Positions 24,564 through 33,751 are shown, counted from the stretch's first letter. The stretch is 64,000 nucleotides of DNA from CBDCPI01 sp965220245 (GCA_965220245.1 CBDCPI010000004.1:1-64000), one strand, 5' to 3'. Notes: generated by a model not told the origin, from the letters alone. A program made the numbers and translations.

Positions 24564-24792
24564 GGTCATTATTTTCTTCGGCCAGCCTATCTACGGCGAT
24601 TGCCCGAGCATTGCTTTTGCCAAAACGCCAACCTCGTTGCTTGGCTATGGCTAAAACAGAATGGGATGCCGCACCCCATAGCTTCTCCGAACCTTGCAGG
24701 GATTCACCGGCGGCAAATTCTAGACCGGAACGTTTCAAGAACTCTAGGGCAGTGAGGGCATGTTCTTCTACTGGCATATCTCTCGCTGTCAT
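24484..24792 (-). pseudogene. PaREP1/HEPN-like protein, 3' end replaced by MITE
   Basis: 102-codon ORF. The first about 78 residues (ALTALEFLKRSGLEFAAGES, then GSEKLWGAASHSVLAIAKQR) have the look of a HEPN/PaREP1 helical domain. The last about 24 residues (PPSSFRRRPESRTVLRQLRL) are a translation of the MITE at 24325-24563, which also supplies the stop. HEPN proteins of this type normally run to about 130-160 residues, so the gene is most likely truncated. It could have been the HEPN half of a HEPN/MNT-type module; no nucleotidyltransferase is visible nearby. Confidence 0.55.
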
Positions 24793-25195
24793 CAGTGTTC
24801 AGTTCCCTGTGAACTAAAGCTAAGCGGCGATAATAGACGATGCCGCGGCCCTGCTGCCGACTATCCAATCCCGGCCCCAGGGGGTACGAAAACCCATCCC
24901 GGACAAATGCTAGTAGTCCGAAATCTTTGAAATGAGGAGTAGCCGAGATTGGCGTGATTGCCCGGCAATATTGGGGCAGTGGTGCTCACGCATTAAACTT
25001 CAACCTCTTCATCCATCAATGCAAAGCTGTTCGACCACTAGCCTTCTCCCAGCATGGAATTCCGGGGCGTGCTTTAGAAGTGTGTGCGCTAACGTGCATA
25101 ATATCAATCAACAAGAATCGCTCGTGGAATTGGAATCCAGGCCCATCGGCGCTGACGTGAAAGTTTTGCGGCCAGGGTGCGGAAAGGGTGTTCAA
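24793..25195. other. intergenic region, nothing firm
   Basis: About 400 bp upstream of the HNH lipoprotein gene. A frame open from 24932 encodes Cys/Ser-rich text without family character and is best read as leader. No clear promoter, tRNA or repeat was seen. Confidence 0.4.
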
Positions 25196-25957
25196 ATGAT
25201 GAAAGAGACCGGCGAAAAGACGGCGGCAAGAAAGTGGAGGAGGGCACTAGCCTGGGCGGCGGCGCTGCTGGTGTTGCTCACCGCACTCGCTGCTTGTGAC
25301 CTCTTGGGGACGGCGACCAGTGCCCCTACCCGGGCGCCAACCCGGTCGGAGCCGACCCGGCCGGTCCAGCCGACCCCTACCTCTGACACCCCTCCAACCA
25401 AAGCTCCCGGGGGGACCAACGGTGAGTTGCAACTCACGGTGGCTCCAGTGCCGGTCGACATCCCCGACTACAACCGGAGGGACTGGCGCCATTGGACCGA
25501 TGAAGACCGGGACTGCCAGAACGCCCGCCAAGAGGCGCTTATCGCGGAATCTAAAACGCGGGTAACCTTCGAATCGGAAGACCGGTGCCGGGTGGCCACC
25601 GGCCAGTGGGTCGGTCCCTACACCGGCACCGTGGTCGACGACCCAGGCAAACTGGACATCGACCATTTGGTGCCCTTAGCCAACGCCCACCGCTCCGGCG
25701 GCTGGGCTTGGGACCGGGACCGCAAGCGGGCTTTCGCCAACGACCTGACCTACCCCGACCACCTCATCGCCACGACTGCCTCGGCCAACCGGGCCAAAGG
25801 CAGCAAGGGGCCGGAAGACTGGCGCCCGCCCGACCAAGGATATTGGTGCGATTATGCGGTAGACTGGGTAGCCATCAAGTCCCGGTGGGGCCTCACCGCC
25901 ACCGAGCGGGAGTGGGAGGCCTTACAGGAAATGTTGGGCGCCTGCCCGGATGGTTAA
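25196..25957 (+). CDS. lipoprotein HNH endonuclease (DUF1524/GmrSD-C-like)
   Basis: 253 aa from the ATG at 25196, preceded by GGAAAGGG. A basic N-terminus and hydrophobic stretch end in LTALAAC, a lipobox, followed by a Thr/Pro-rich spacer of about 45 residues. The catalytic domain carries LDIDHLVPLANAHRSG (HNH histidine), the Asn of FANDLTYPDHLIA and the SANRAKGSKGPEDWRPP segment common in secreted HNH nucleases. It is therefore probably a surface-anchored DNase, for nutrient DNA or exclusion of incoming DNA. It overlaps the next restriction-modification gene by 8 bp. The longer frame from 24932 is unlikely, since its extra residues are non-conserved and would hide the signal peptide. Confidence 0.85.
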   Translation: MMKETGEKTAARKWRRALAWAAALLVLLTALAACDLLGTATSAPTRAPTRSEPTRPVQPTPTSDTPPTKAPGGTNGELQLTVAPVPVDIPDYNRRDWRHWTDEDRDCQNARQEALIAESKTRVTFESEDRCRVATGQWVGPYTGTVVDDPGKLDIDHLVPLANAHRSGGWAWDRDRKRAFANDLTYPDHLIATTASANRAKGSKGPEDWRPPDQGYWCDYAVDWVAIKSRWGLTATEREWEALQEMLGACPDG

Positions 25958-28900
25958 TCGTATCATGACGACCGAAACGGCCTCGCCTAGGCTGCATTTG
26001 GACCCCAAGGACCCGAAGTACGAGCTAGCAGCGGCCAACATTCTTGCTCGGCACGACCGCGGTGAGAACGAAGCCAACATTACCAGCGCCGTCCGCGATT
26101 TCCTCATCCTGACCAACCTGGCGAAAACCGAGGAAATCAAAGAGGAAAATCCGCCTTCGGACAGTTCCCGCCGCGCCGTCGACCTGACCGCCCTCGATAC
26201 CTTCGTCGAAATGAAGCGCCGGGTTGGCACCACCGGCGGCAACAACCCCAACCCGCTTTACATCGAGCAACTGGACGATTACTTGGTCCAGTCCCAATCG
26301 GTGGGCAAGGGTGTCCGCATAGGGGTGTTGACCGACGGCAAACACTGGCTGCTGCGTTGGCCCAACGCGGGCGCGGCAAAGACCGTCTATCCCTACGCCT
26401 TCACCCTCGAGTCACCAGGGCAGTGGCTCGCGCTGTACGAATGGCTCCGGGACAAGGCCCTGGTTTCCCAAGTCAACATCCGGCCCACTCGGGCCAGTAT
26501 CGAGGAACATTTCGGTCCTAATGGCCTTTTGTACCAGCGGGATATTGCCTCCCTTAAGTCCTTGTACTTGGCCTACGCCGACCACGAGACCATCAAGATC
26601 AAGCGCCGGTTGTGGTACGACCTGCTCCGGACCGCCTTGGGCGAGATTGCCCGCACCCCGGAGGAACTGGACGACCTGTTCGTTCGCCACACCTACCTCA
26701 GCGCTGTGGTGGCGATGGTGGTGCAAGCGACCTTTGGCATCGATATTTACCAAAAAGCCGAGGCCGATCCGGCGGACCTGCTGTACGGACGCCAATTCCA
26801 CAACGACACCGGCCTGCAAGGCGTCGTGGAATCCGATTTCTTCACTTGGCCCACCGAGGTCGGAGGGCTTCCTTTCCTCCGCACGCTGGCCCGGCGTTTG
26901 GCCCGGTTTGATTGGCTCGATGCTCCCGCCGACGTAGCCGCTATACTGTACGAGGCCGTCATTCCCCCGGAGGAGCGGCGGCAACTGGGGGAGTATTACA
27001 CCCCCGGCTGGCTGGCCCGGACTATGGTGCGGGAACTGGTCTCCGACCCGATGGACCAGCACGTCTTGGACCCCGCCTGCGGCTCCGGAACGTTTATTGC
27101 CGAAGCCGTGACCCATTTCATCGGCGCCTCCAAAGAGAGCGGCCTTCACCCCAAGCAGGTGCTGGACCGGCTGCGCATGTCCGTCACGGGGGTCGACGTT
27201 CACCCGGTTGCCGTCCACCTGGCCCGCTCCGCTTGGTCCTTGGCCGCTAGGCCCGCGATTCTTGCCGCCAAGGAATCGGGTTTCGATGCCTCGGGCCCCG
27301 TCCCCGTCTACCTAGGCGACTCTTTGCAGTTGCGCTTTAACCCGGGGGACATGTTTGCCGAGCACGAGGTGCGAATCCGGGTGCAGGACGAGCAAAACAC
27401 CGAGCTTGTCTTCCCGGTGACCCTGGTAGACCATGCCGACAACTTCGATTCCCTAATGAGCGAAGTCTCTGAATCTATTGAGCAGGGCGAAGACCCATAC
27501 CTAGCTTTGGATGACCACCACATCAACGACCCCGGCGAACGGCAGACCCTCTCCGAGACCATTGGCAAAATACAGGCCCTCCACGCTCAGGGCCGAGACC
27601 ACATCTGGGCCTACTACACCCGCAACCTTGTCCGGCCCGTAGCCTTGGCCCGGAAGAAGGTTGACGTGATCATCGGCAATCCGCCTTGGATAAATTACAA
27701 CCAGACTGCCGACACCCTCCGCACCGAATTGGAGCGGCAGAGCAAGGAGCTATACGGCATTTGGGCCGGGGGAAGGTACGCCACCCACCAGGACGTCGCG
27801 GGCCTGTTCTTCACCCGCTGCACCGACCTGTACCTGAAAGACGGCGGCGTCATCGGAATGGTAATGCCTCACAGCGCGTTGCAAACCGGCCAATACGCCA
27901 AGTGGCGGGCCGGGAGATGGCAAGCCCGGCGCGGCGGAATAACGCTGGCCGCCGACTTCACCCTCAAACCTGCCTGGGACCTGGAACGGCTCGAACCCAA
28001 CACTTTCTTCCCGGTCCCGGCGTCGGTAATCTTCGCCCAACGCGCCGGAGTAATCAGCCCGGCCCGCCCCCTGGCCGGAAACGTGGAACGCTGGCGCGGC
28101 AAGGCAGGCGCGGATGACGTGCGGCGGGAGAAGGTTAGCATAACCGATACTTCGGCTGGCGGGGAGTCTCCTTATGCTGGCTACTCCCGCAATGGCGCCA
28201 CAATTTTCCCACGCTGCTTATTCTTCATAACCGAGACCGAAAACACTGCCATCATCCAAGCGGGCCGGACCATCACTGTCAATCCACGGCGCGGTTCCCA
28301 GGATAAAGAACCTTGGCGCAGTGTGGACGTTACTGCCATCACCGGCCAGACCATCGAAGTAGCTCACGCCTTTGATGTTCACATGGGCGAAACCGTAGTT
28401 CCCTATGCGACACTCGACCCCCTGAAAGCGATTCTGCCCTTCAAACGCGGTGATGCCCAACTACCAGCCGATGCCAATGGCGTGGGTGGTGTCCGTTTAA
28501 GCGGACTGGAACGGAGAATGAGGGAGCGTTGGCGAACCGTCAGCGGATTGTGGGATGTCCATAAGCAACCAGTGAACAAGTTAGACTTATTGGGACAGTT
28601 AGACTATATCCACAAACTGTCGGCGCAACTGGAATGGCAACGGGACTCGAGCGGTCGCCCTGTGCGGTTAGTCTACACCAGCGCAGGCGAGCCTACGGCG
28701 GCGTTACTTCACGACGATGAAGCGCTGGTTGAAAACGTTCTGTTCTGGATTACCTGCAAGGATGTTCAAGAAGCCAATTACCTGCTGGCCATCATCAATA
28801 GCGCTGCGATGTATAAAGCAGTAACCCCGCTGATGCCCAAAGGCCAATTCGGCGCCCGCCACCTGCACAAGCACTTATGGAAACTGCCTATCCCGGAGTA

Positions 28901-29114
28901 CAACCCGTCCAACCCGCAACACGCGGCCATATCCGAAGCGGGCGAAGCGGCAGCCGAGGGAGCAGCCCGGCAGTTGGAGCAGTTAAGGCAAGAACGGGGC
29001 GCCAGGCTGACGGTGACGATAGCAAGGCGGGAGTTGCGGAAGTGGCTCCGGGAATCGCCGGAGGGCGCGGCGGTGGAGGATGGGGTGGGGCGGTTGTTGG
29101 GGGAGTCAGGCTAG
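25950..29114 (+). CDS. single-chain restriction-modification enzyme (type IIG-like N6-adenine methylase/nuclease)
   Basis: 1054 aa protein combining a putative nuclease with an adenine methyltransferase. N-terminal: DLTALDTFVEMKRR (about 78-91) fits a PD-(D/E)xK-type active site. Middle: EYYTPGWLARTMV followed by DPACGSGTF (about 374-382, AdoMet motif I) and IIGNPPWINYN with NPPW at about 577-580 (catalytic motif IV). C-terminal: a likely target-recognition region ending in LWKLPIPEYNPSNPQH, as seen in Eco57I-like enzymes. It is translationally coupled to the HNH lipoprotein; an alternative ATG is at 25965. No separate specificity or restriction subunit is present. Confidence 0.85.
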   Translation: MVNRIMTTETASPRLHLDPKDPKYELAAANILARHDRGENEANITSAVRDFLILTNLAKTEEIKEENPPSDSSRRAVDLTALDTFVEMKRRVGTTGGNNPNPLYIEQLDDYLVQSQSVGKGVRIGVLTDGKHWLLRWPNAGAAKTVYPYAFTLESPGQWLALYEWLRDKALVSQVNIRPTRASIEEHFGPNGLLYQRDIASLKSLYLAYADHETIKIKRRLWYDLLRTALGEIARTPEELDDLFVRHTYLSAVVAMVVQATFGIDIYQKAEADPADLLYGRQFHNDTGLQGVVESDFFTWPTEVGGLPFLRTLARRLARFDWLDAPADVAAILYEAVIPPEERRQLGEYYTPGWLARTMVRELVSDPMDQHVLDPACGSGTFIAEAVTHFIGASKESGLHPKQVLDRLRMSVTGVDVHPVAVHLARSAWSLAARPAILAAKESGFDASGPVPVYLGDSLQLRFNPGDMFAEHEVRIRVQDEQNTELVFPVTLVDHADNFDSLMSEVSESIEQGEDPYLALDDHHINDPGERQTLSETIGKIQALHAQGRDHIWAYYTRNLVRPVALARKKVDVIIGNPPWINYNQTADTLRTELERQSKELYGIWAGGRYATHQDVAGLFFTRCTDLYLKDGGVIGMVMPHSALQTGQYAKWRAGRWQARRGGITLAADFTLKPAWDLERLEPNTFFPVPASVIFAQRAGVISPARPLAGNVERWRGKAGADDVRREKVSITDTSAGGESPYAGYSRNGATIFPRCLFFITETENTAIIQAGRTITVNPRRGSQDKEPWRSVDVTAITGQTIEVAHAFDVHMGETVVPYATLDPLKAILPFKRGDAQLPADANGVGGVRLSGLERRMRERWRTVSGLWDVHKQPVNKLDLLGQLDYIHKLSAQLEWQRDSSGRPVRLVYTSAGEPTAALLHDDEALVENVLFWITCKDVQEANYLLAIINSAAMYKAVTPLMPKGQFGARHLHKHLWKLPIPEYNPSNPQHAAISEAGEAAAEGAARQLEQLRQERGARLTVTIARRELRKWLRESPEGAAVEDGVGRLLGESG

Positions 29115-29600
29115 AGCATCCTGGGTTGCGGGGTGTACGGTTCCATGATACTGAACCCAACGATGGGTCCGTATTTCACGAGGCTATTGTCATAGGTATG
29201 AAACTCATCCACGGTTAACCCCACAGTTGAAAGCCACTGCGCGGTCGCCAAGTGAATCGCGTCCGGAGGCTTGGTACTCCAACTCACGGTAATTGCGTGG
29301 CGCATCAGGCTTCTAGCCACCCTCCCGATACCGTCGTGGTACTCGACAAGTTCTACGGCCCCCGGTCCGGTCCAGAGGCTGTCGATTTTCTGTTCGGTAG
29401 CTTCATCTAACGCCATTCGCTTTTGCTCTGAAGCAGAGAACGCCACTTCCACGCAAGAAAGCGCCGAAGTGTATAGCTTGATCGAGCCGCGCGCTCTCTT
29501 CCAACAAAGCATCCAGAATTGGCATACGGCCTGCCATCTCGTTTACATACGAGAGAAAAATACAAGCATCCCAGTAGATGGCCCGTGGCGTATCAGGCAT
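29111..29600 (-). pseudogene. PIN-domain nuclease (VapC-like), frameshifted
   Basis: Two overlapping frames together spell one PIN protein of about 163 aa. From the ATG at 29600: AIYWDACIFLSYVNEM and PILDALLEESAR. In the other frame: SIKLYTSALSCVEVAFS, PPDAIHLATAQWL, FHTYDNSLVKYG. The switch falls in the GC run near 29486-29494, where a 1-base insertion or 2-base deletion would restore the frame. All four expected acidic residues are present across the two pieces, so the lesion is recent or a sequencing error. The start overlaps the stop of the upstream partner gene (ATGCCTGA). Confidence 0.75.
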
Positions 29601-30330
29601 CTCTCAAGCGGCGCACGGCTTCTTCCGGGAGTAAGTCGCCTTCCTGCCACGGAACTGCGCCCCTGGCCAGCCGGTATGACCCGGGCGCGGCGTCCTCCAA
29701 TACCTCAACCTTCACAATTTGCCGGATGGCTATTGGACGCCATGTTGCCACTTCCCTCGACACCCGCCCGCTCACCCTCGCTCGCCGGTCCCAAGCTTCA
29801 CGCATTAGTTCTTCCTGGCCTTGGGCCAGATAGCAGGAAACCGCCTTATCAAAGATGGATTCGTACAGGTTGAACCGCAGGCCGGCCCGGTTACTCAGCG
29901 TTTGCACTCTGCCCGTAACCGCTCCTATGGCGGACATGGTGGCGGGTTGACTCAAGACCTTTCCATTACCGTAAATCGTGTAGTCGGCGTCCGGCGTCTC
30001 AAACCGAACATACTCAACCGAGGCCGCCAAGTTTCTGACTGCGTCTGCGGCTTGCGTTATCCGAGAGCCGTAGCGCGGCGCTTCATGACGCTCCAGCGCT
30101 TTTCTGATTTCCCCATACTTGTCAACGATTTTTTCAACTGTGGTCAAATCGTCCGCTTCACCGCGAACGGTGGCTACAGCGCTGCCGGGTTGCAAGTCTT
30201 CGACTATCCAGGTTACTTTGGCGCTGGAAGTCAAGGCGGAGACAAGCCGGCGGAAAACACTTATGCCTTCTTCCAGACGCGCAATGTCGATTTGCCCGCC
30301 CAATTCAAACGTAAGCGTGGATTTGGCCAT
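29593..30330 (-). CDS. unknown protein paired with PIN nuclease (candidate antitoxin)
   Basis: 245 aa protein with no family I can name. It is mixed alpha/beta and starts MAKSTLTFELGGQIDIARLEEG. A helical middle (TVEKIVDKYGEIRKALERHE) is followed by a beta-rich C-terminus (IRQIVKVEVLEDAAPGSYRL). No TM, signal peptide or known DNA-binding motif is visible. The 8 bp overlap with a downstream PIN-domain gene is the arrangement of type II toxin-antitoxin operons, but it is much longer than VapB antitoxins. It may be an antitoxin, a regulator or an unrelated co-expressed protein. Confidence 0.7.
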   Translation of the reverse strand: MAKSTLTFELGGQIDIARLEEGISVFRRLVSALTSSAKVTWIVEDLQPGSAVATVRGEADDLTTVEKIVDKYGEIRKALERHEAPRYGSRITQAADAVRNLAASVEYVRFETPDADYTIYGNGKVLSQPATMSAIGAVTGRVQTLSNRAGLRFNLYESIFDKAVSCYLAQGQEELMREAWDRRARVSGRVSREVATWRPIAIRQIVKVEVLEDAAPGSYRLARGAVPWQEGDLLPEEAVRRLRDA

Positions 30331-30554
30331 TTCCCGCTCCCAGCGAGCCCGCAGAATGCTCGCGGGAATGTCCCCAATAAAGATTCAGGAGCCAGTCCGC
30401 TGCCTGTTATACCAGAACGCAAGCCATCCCGCCAGCGCCTGCGGGAGTCGCCCGAAGGCTCGGGGCGGGGTGGTTATAGACATGATGCCATCTGTGCATC
30501 GGGGCAACCCTGTCCGATATGTTACACTGGCCTCACCATTTAAGGACCTTAGCC

Positions 30555-30788
30555 ATGTCACCAGACTACACCAAGATCATTACCATTGAGCCGGGAAAGC
30601 GAGGGGGCAAACCGTGCATTCGGGGCTTGCGTATTACTGTCTACGACATCTTGGAGTATCTGGCGTCGGGTATGACGGAGGGTGAAATCCTGTCTGACTT
30701 CCCGGACCTGACGGTAGAAGACATTCGCGCTTGCCTGGCGTTCGCAGCCGACCGGGAAAGGCGGTTGGTGTCATTGCCGCCTCGATGA
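30555..30788 (+). CDS. DUF433 antitoxin-like protein
   Basis: 77 aa helix-turn-helix protein of the DUF433 family (VapB45-like antitoxins). The motif GKRGGKPCIRGLRITVYDILEYLASGMTEGEILSDFPDLTVEDIRA spans nearly the whole protein and is shown here only as its family signature: GGKPCIRGLRITVYDIL. Start ATG at 30555 with AAGGA upstream; a longer frame from 30519 lacks such a site. It overlaps the next gene by ATGA. Confidence 0.88.
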   Translation: MSPDYTKIITIEPGKRGGKPCIRGLRITVYDILEYLASGMTEGEILSDFPDLTVEDIRACLAFAADRERRLVSLPPR

Positions 30789-31117
30789 GGCTATTATTTG
30801 ACCAGAATTTGTCTCCCCGGCTGACTGAGTCGCTCCAGGACCTATTTCCCCAATCCCTCCACGTTAGGGCTGCTGGCCTCGGGTCGGCCGACGACGCAGT
30901 GGTTTGGGCCTACGCCAGAGACCATGATCTCACCATCGTTACGAAGGATTCTGATTTCCGGCAGATGAGCTTTACCTTCGGACATCCACCAAAGGTGGTT
31001 TGGATTCGGCGCGGCAACTGCTCCACATTAGAGATTGAATCGCTGCTCCGAGACCGTTGTGATGACCTCCTCTCATTCCACCGTGATGAACAAGGGTCAT
31101 TCCTGGCGCTAGCTTGA
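30785..31117 (+). CDS. DUF5615 PIN-like toxin
   Basis: 110 aa PIN-like nuclease domain (DUF5615, related to Mut7-C). Signature residues are MRLLFDQNLSPRL (first Asp), DDAVVWAYARDHDLTIVTKD (second and third acidic residues) and SDFRQM. The ATG overlaps the DUF433 stop (ATGA). DUF433-DUF5615 pairs are a recognised toxin-antitoxin type; the toxin is probably an RNase. A GTG start at 30731 would lie inside the antitoxin frame and is less likely. Confidence 0.88.
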   Translation: MRLLFDQNLSPRLTESLQDLFPQSLHVRAAGLGSADDAVVWAYARDHDLTIVTKDSDFRQMSFTFGHPPKVVWIRRGNCSTLEIESLLRDRCDDLLSFHRDEQGSFLALA

Positions 31118-31263
31118 ATCGGTTTTTTCTTATCAGGAACAACCAGACCTAATCCCTGGCTGTGGACAGCGCCCGCAACGGACGTTAATATTTCCCCAGA
31201 GTTGACGGAGACGGTCCGTGCCGCTGGGCCGCGGCAGGATGAGTTGGCCTTTGGAGAGTTGCA

Positions 31264-31788
31264 TTGAGCGAGGTAGGCGACAAGGTCTTGGACCAACTAC
31301 CGGTCTTTCCGGATGTAACCGCCGAGGGCGAATGGGAAGGTCTGCGGATTGACGGCCTGGTCTCCAAGCCGCTGACCTTGGGCCGCAACGACTTGGTGCG
31401 CCTCGTTCAAGGAGAGCTGACCGACGATTTTCGTTGCGTGGAGGGTTGGGTGGTCCCCGGCCAGCAATGGGAAGGCGTTCCGGTTTCTACCCTGCTAAAC
31501 CTGGCGGACCCCATTGACGAGGCGGAGTACGTAGTTTTCGCCGCTGGCGTCTACACCGTAGGGCTGACGTTGGCCGAGGCTTTGGACACCGGTGTGATCG
31601 TGGCGCTGCGCCTCAACGGGGAGTGGCTTCCGCCGGAACACGGCGGCCCGGCCCGGTTGATAGCCCGGGGCCGCCAATGCCACTCCAGCGTCAAGTGGCT
31701 GGACCGCATTCAATTGTTGGCCGTTCCTCCTCAAGAGACCGGGCTGGAAATCGCCAAAGCCCGCAACGCCCGGCGGCTGGCGGCCTAA
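31264..31788 (+). CDS. small molybdopterin-dependent oxidoreductase (sulfite oxidase-like domain)
   Basis: 174 aa protein consisting of the Oxidored_molyb domain alone. GLVSKPLTLGRNDLVRL and DDFRCVEGWVVPGQQWEGV are present, the Cys in FRCVEGW being the expected molybdenum ligand. EHGGPARLIARGRQCHSSVKWLDRI corresponds to the cofactor-binding tail (core GGPARLI..., SVKWLDRI). The start is TTG. There is no dimerisation domain, haem domain or Tat signal, so it is probably cytosolic. It needs molybdenum cofactor, consistent with the modABC locus at 49978-52972. Confidence 0.82.
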   Translation: MSEVGDKVLDQLPVFPDVTAEGEWEGLRIDGLVSKPLTLGRNDLVRLVQGELTDDFRCVEGWVVPGQQWEGVPVSTLLNLADPIDEAEYVVFAAGVYTVGLTLAEALDTGVIVALRLNGEWLPPEHGGPARLIARGRQCHSSVKWLDRIQLLAVPPQETGLEIAKARNARRLAA

Positions 31789-31992
31789 GCTCTCCGTAAC
31801 CAGTGGGGAACCCAGGCGCAGTGTGCGTAGCTACACGACGATGCCAAATGAGGCGGTCTGACAGAGCTTCAAGGATGGGGAGGCCCTGCGCTGAATGCCG
31901 ATTACAATTGCTGGGGAACGCTACTTGTCAAGGACCGGAAGCGGTGCAGGACTCTAAAGAAACTACCGTGAATCTAAATTGGAGTTAGACAG

Positions 31993-33537
31993 ATGAAGTA
32001 CGACGTCATCGTAATCGGGGCTGGTTCCGGAGGCTGCGTGGTGGCATCCCGGTTGGCTGAAGATCCCAGCCGCTCGGTGCTATTGCTGGAGGCTGGGCCG
32101 GACTATCCGGACTACGAGTACTATCCCGACGACCTGAAGTACGGGTACAAGCCCGACGCGTCGTCCCAAGGCGCTCCCCACAACTGGACTTGGTGGGCCC
32201 AGGGCTCGGCAGACCAGACGGAGCTGATTCCAGCGCCCCGCGGCAAGGTGGTCGGCGGCACCAGCGCCATCAACGGGCAAGTGTTGCTCCGCGGCGTGCC
32301 GGAGGACTACGACTCTTGGGCTGGCGAGGGCAACGACGAGTGGTCGTTCATCAACGTCCTTCCCTTTTTCCGTAAGATGGAAACGGACATGGACATCACT
32401 GACGACTTCCACGGCTCTGAAGGCCCCATTCCGGTGCGCCGGTTCAAACGGGAAGATTGGCTGCCCTTCCAAGAAGCCTTTTTCCAGTCGGCGCGAGAAG
32501 CGGGCTACCCGGAAGACTATGACATGAACGCCCCCGACTCCGGAGGCGTGGGCCCCATTCCCATGAACAACCCTGAAGGCGTGCGCATGAGCACCGCCCT
32601 CACCTTCCTGAGAGGGGTGCGTCACCACCTGAACCTCACGGTGCGGGCCAACGTGATGGTGCACCGCATTCTGTTCGAGGGTAAAACCGCCGTGGGAGTC
32701 GAGGTGGAAAGCGGCGGCGAAGTCTACCAGCTAGAGGCGGGCCAGATCGTCCTCAGCACCGGCTCCATGGCCTCTCCCCAACTGCTGATGCTCTCCGGCG
32801 TCGGCCCGGCCGGCCACCTGCGGGAGATGGGAATCCCGGTGGTCCACGAGCTGCCGGGGGTGGGCCAGAACCTGCGCGACCATCCCATCGTAGCAATCAT
32901 TTGCCAGGTGCGCGACGACCACGAGCAGGACCCGCTGGCGCCCCGGAGCCAGACCGGCCTGCGCTATACCGCCACCGGCTCTCCCGACCGCAATGACATG
33001 CAGATCACCGCATCCTCCTTCTCGTCCCCCATCGGCGGCGCCGACCCCTTTAACCCGGAGGGCGTCCGTTTCAACTGCGTGCTGGAACTGGCGGACGGCG
33101 CTGGCGAGGTGCGGCTGTCGGCCAACGACCCCAGCGTCCAGCCCTCGCTAAACTACCACTACCTGGAGTTGGAGCGCGACCGGGAACGGCTGCGGGAGTC
33201 GGTGCGCATCACCATGAAGCTGTTGGAGCACGGCATGTTCAGCCCGATAGTGGAGAAGGTCTTGCAGCCCACTGAAGAGGACATGGCCAGCGATGAGGCC
33301 CTAGACCGGTGGATGCGCAAAACGGTATTCAACACGACTCATGCCTCCGGCACCTGCAAGATGGGCCCGGCCAGCGACCCGATGGCGGTGGTAGACCAGC
33401 ACCTGAACATTCACGGGCTGGAAAACATCAAAGTCGCCGACGCCTCGGTCATGCCCAACGTAATCCGGGCCAACACCAACTGCACCACCATAATGATCGG
33501 GGAACGTTGCGCCGACTGGGTAAAGAGCGGGCAGTAA
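31993..33537 (+). CDS. GMC-family FAD oxidoreductase (choline dehydrogenase-like)
   Basis: FAD-dependent alcohol dehydrogenase/oxidase of the glucose-methanol-choline family (514 aa). N-terminal dinucleotide fold VIGAGSGGCVVASRLAEDP with LLLEAGPDYPD; PRGKVVGGTSAINGQVLLRG is the FAD covalent/clamp region of the family. STGSMASPQLLMLSGVGP is PROSITE signature 2. The C-terminal NTTHASGTCKMG and ANTNCTTIMIGERCADW contain the catalytic His/Asn positions (His in THASGTC). The substrate is unknown; polyols or choline-like alcohols are possible. It is monocistronic and followed by a MITE. Confidence 0.92.
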   Translation: MKYDVIVIGAGSGGCVVASRLAEDPSRSVLLLEAGPDYPDYEYYPDDLKYGYKPDASSQGAPHNWTWWAQGSADQTELIPAPRGKVVGGTSAINGQVLLRGVPEDYDSWAGEGNDEWSFINVLPFFRKMETDMDITDDFHGSEGPIPVRRFKREDWLPFQEAFFQSAREAGYPEDYDMNAPDSGGVGPIPMNNPEGVRMSTALTFLRGVRHHLNLTVRANVMVHRILFEGKTAVGVEVESGGEVYQLEAGQIVLSTGSMASPQLLMLSGVGPAGHLREMGIPVVHELPGVGQNLRDHPIVAIICQVRDDHEQDPLAPRSQTGLRYTATGSPDRNDMQITASSFSSPIGGADPFNPEGVRFNCVLELADGAGEVRLSANDPSVQPSLNYHYLELERDRERLRESVRITMKLLEHGMFSPIVEKVLQPTEEDMASDEALDRWMRKTVFNTTHASGTCKMGPASDPMAVVDQHLNIHGLENIKVADASVMPNVIRANTNCTTIMIGERCADWVKSGQ

Positions 33538-33581
33538 GCCCCCAAACGCTATGGCCTTACCCCCAGGGCAATCGCGTCTCT

Positions 33582-33751
33582 TACTGATGCGTGAACAATT
33601 ACCTAAACCAGCCCTCGTCTTTCCGGCCTTGAGCCGGAATCCAGAAATTCTGAGGACAAAGAACGTGGCTGGTGGAGAACGGTCCTGGATTCCGGCCTTC
33701 GCCGGAAAGACAGGGGAGGGGACAGTTTAGAAACTTATTCACGTATCAGTA
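33582..33751. mobile_element. MITE-like element, copy C (short form)
   Basis: 170 bp, from TACTGATGCGTGAACAATT to TTATTCACGTATCAGTA. It has the same ends and body as copy D, and lacks the internal segment of copies A and B. TA is present at both ends. It lies 44 bp after the GMC oxidoreductase stop and could act as a 3' hairpin. Confidence 0.8.

Noticed and set aside
24932..25195. 88-residue N-terminal extension of the HNH lipoprotein
   Set aside because: It would bury the signal peptide, has no conserved text, and ATG 25196 has a good ribosome site.
26412..27218. 268-codon antisense ORF within the restriction-modification gene
   Set aside because: It is a shadow of a GC-rich gene: no family character, while the plus strand encodes clear methylase motifs.
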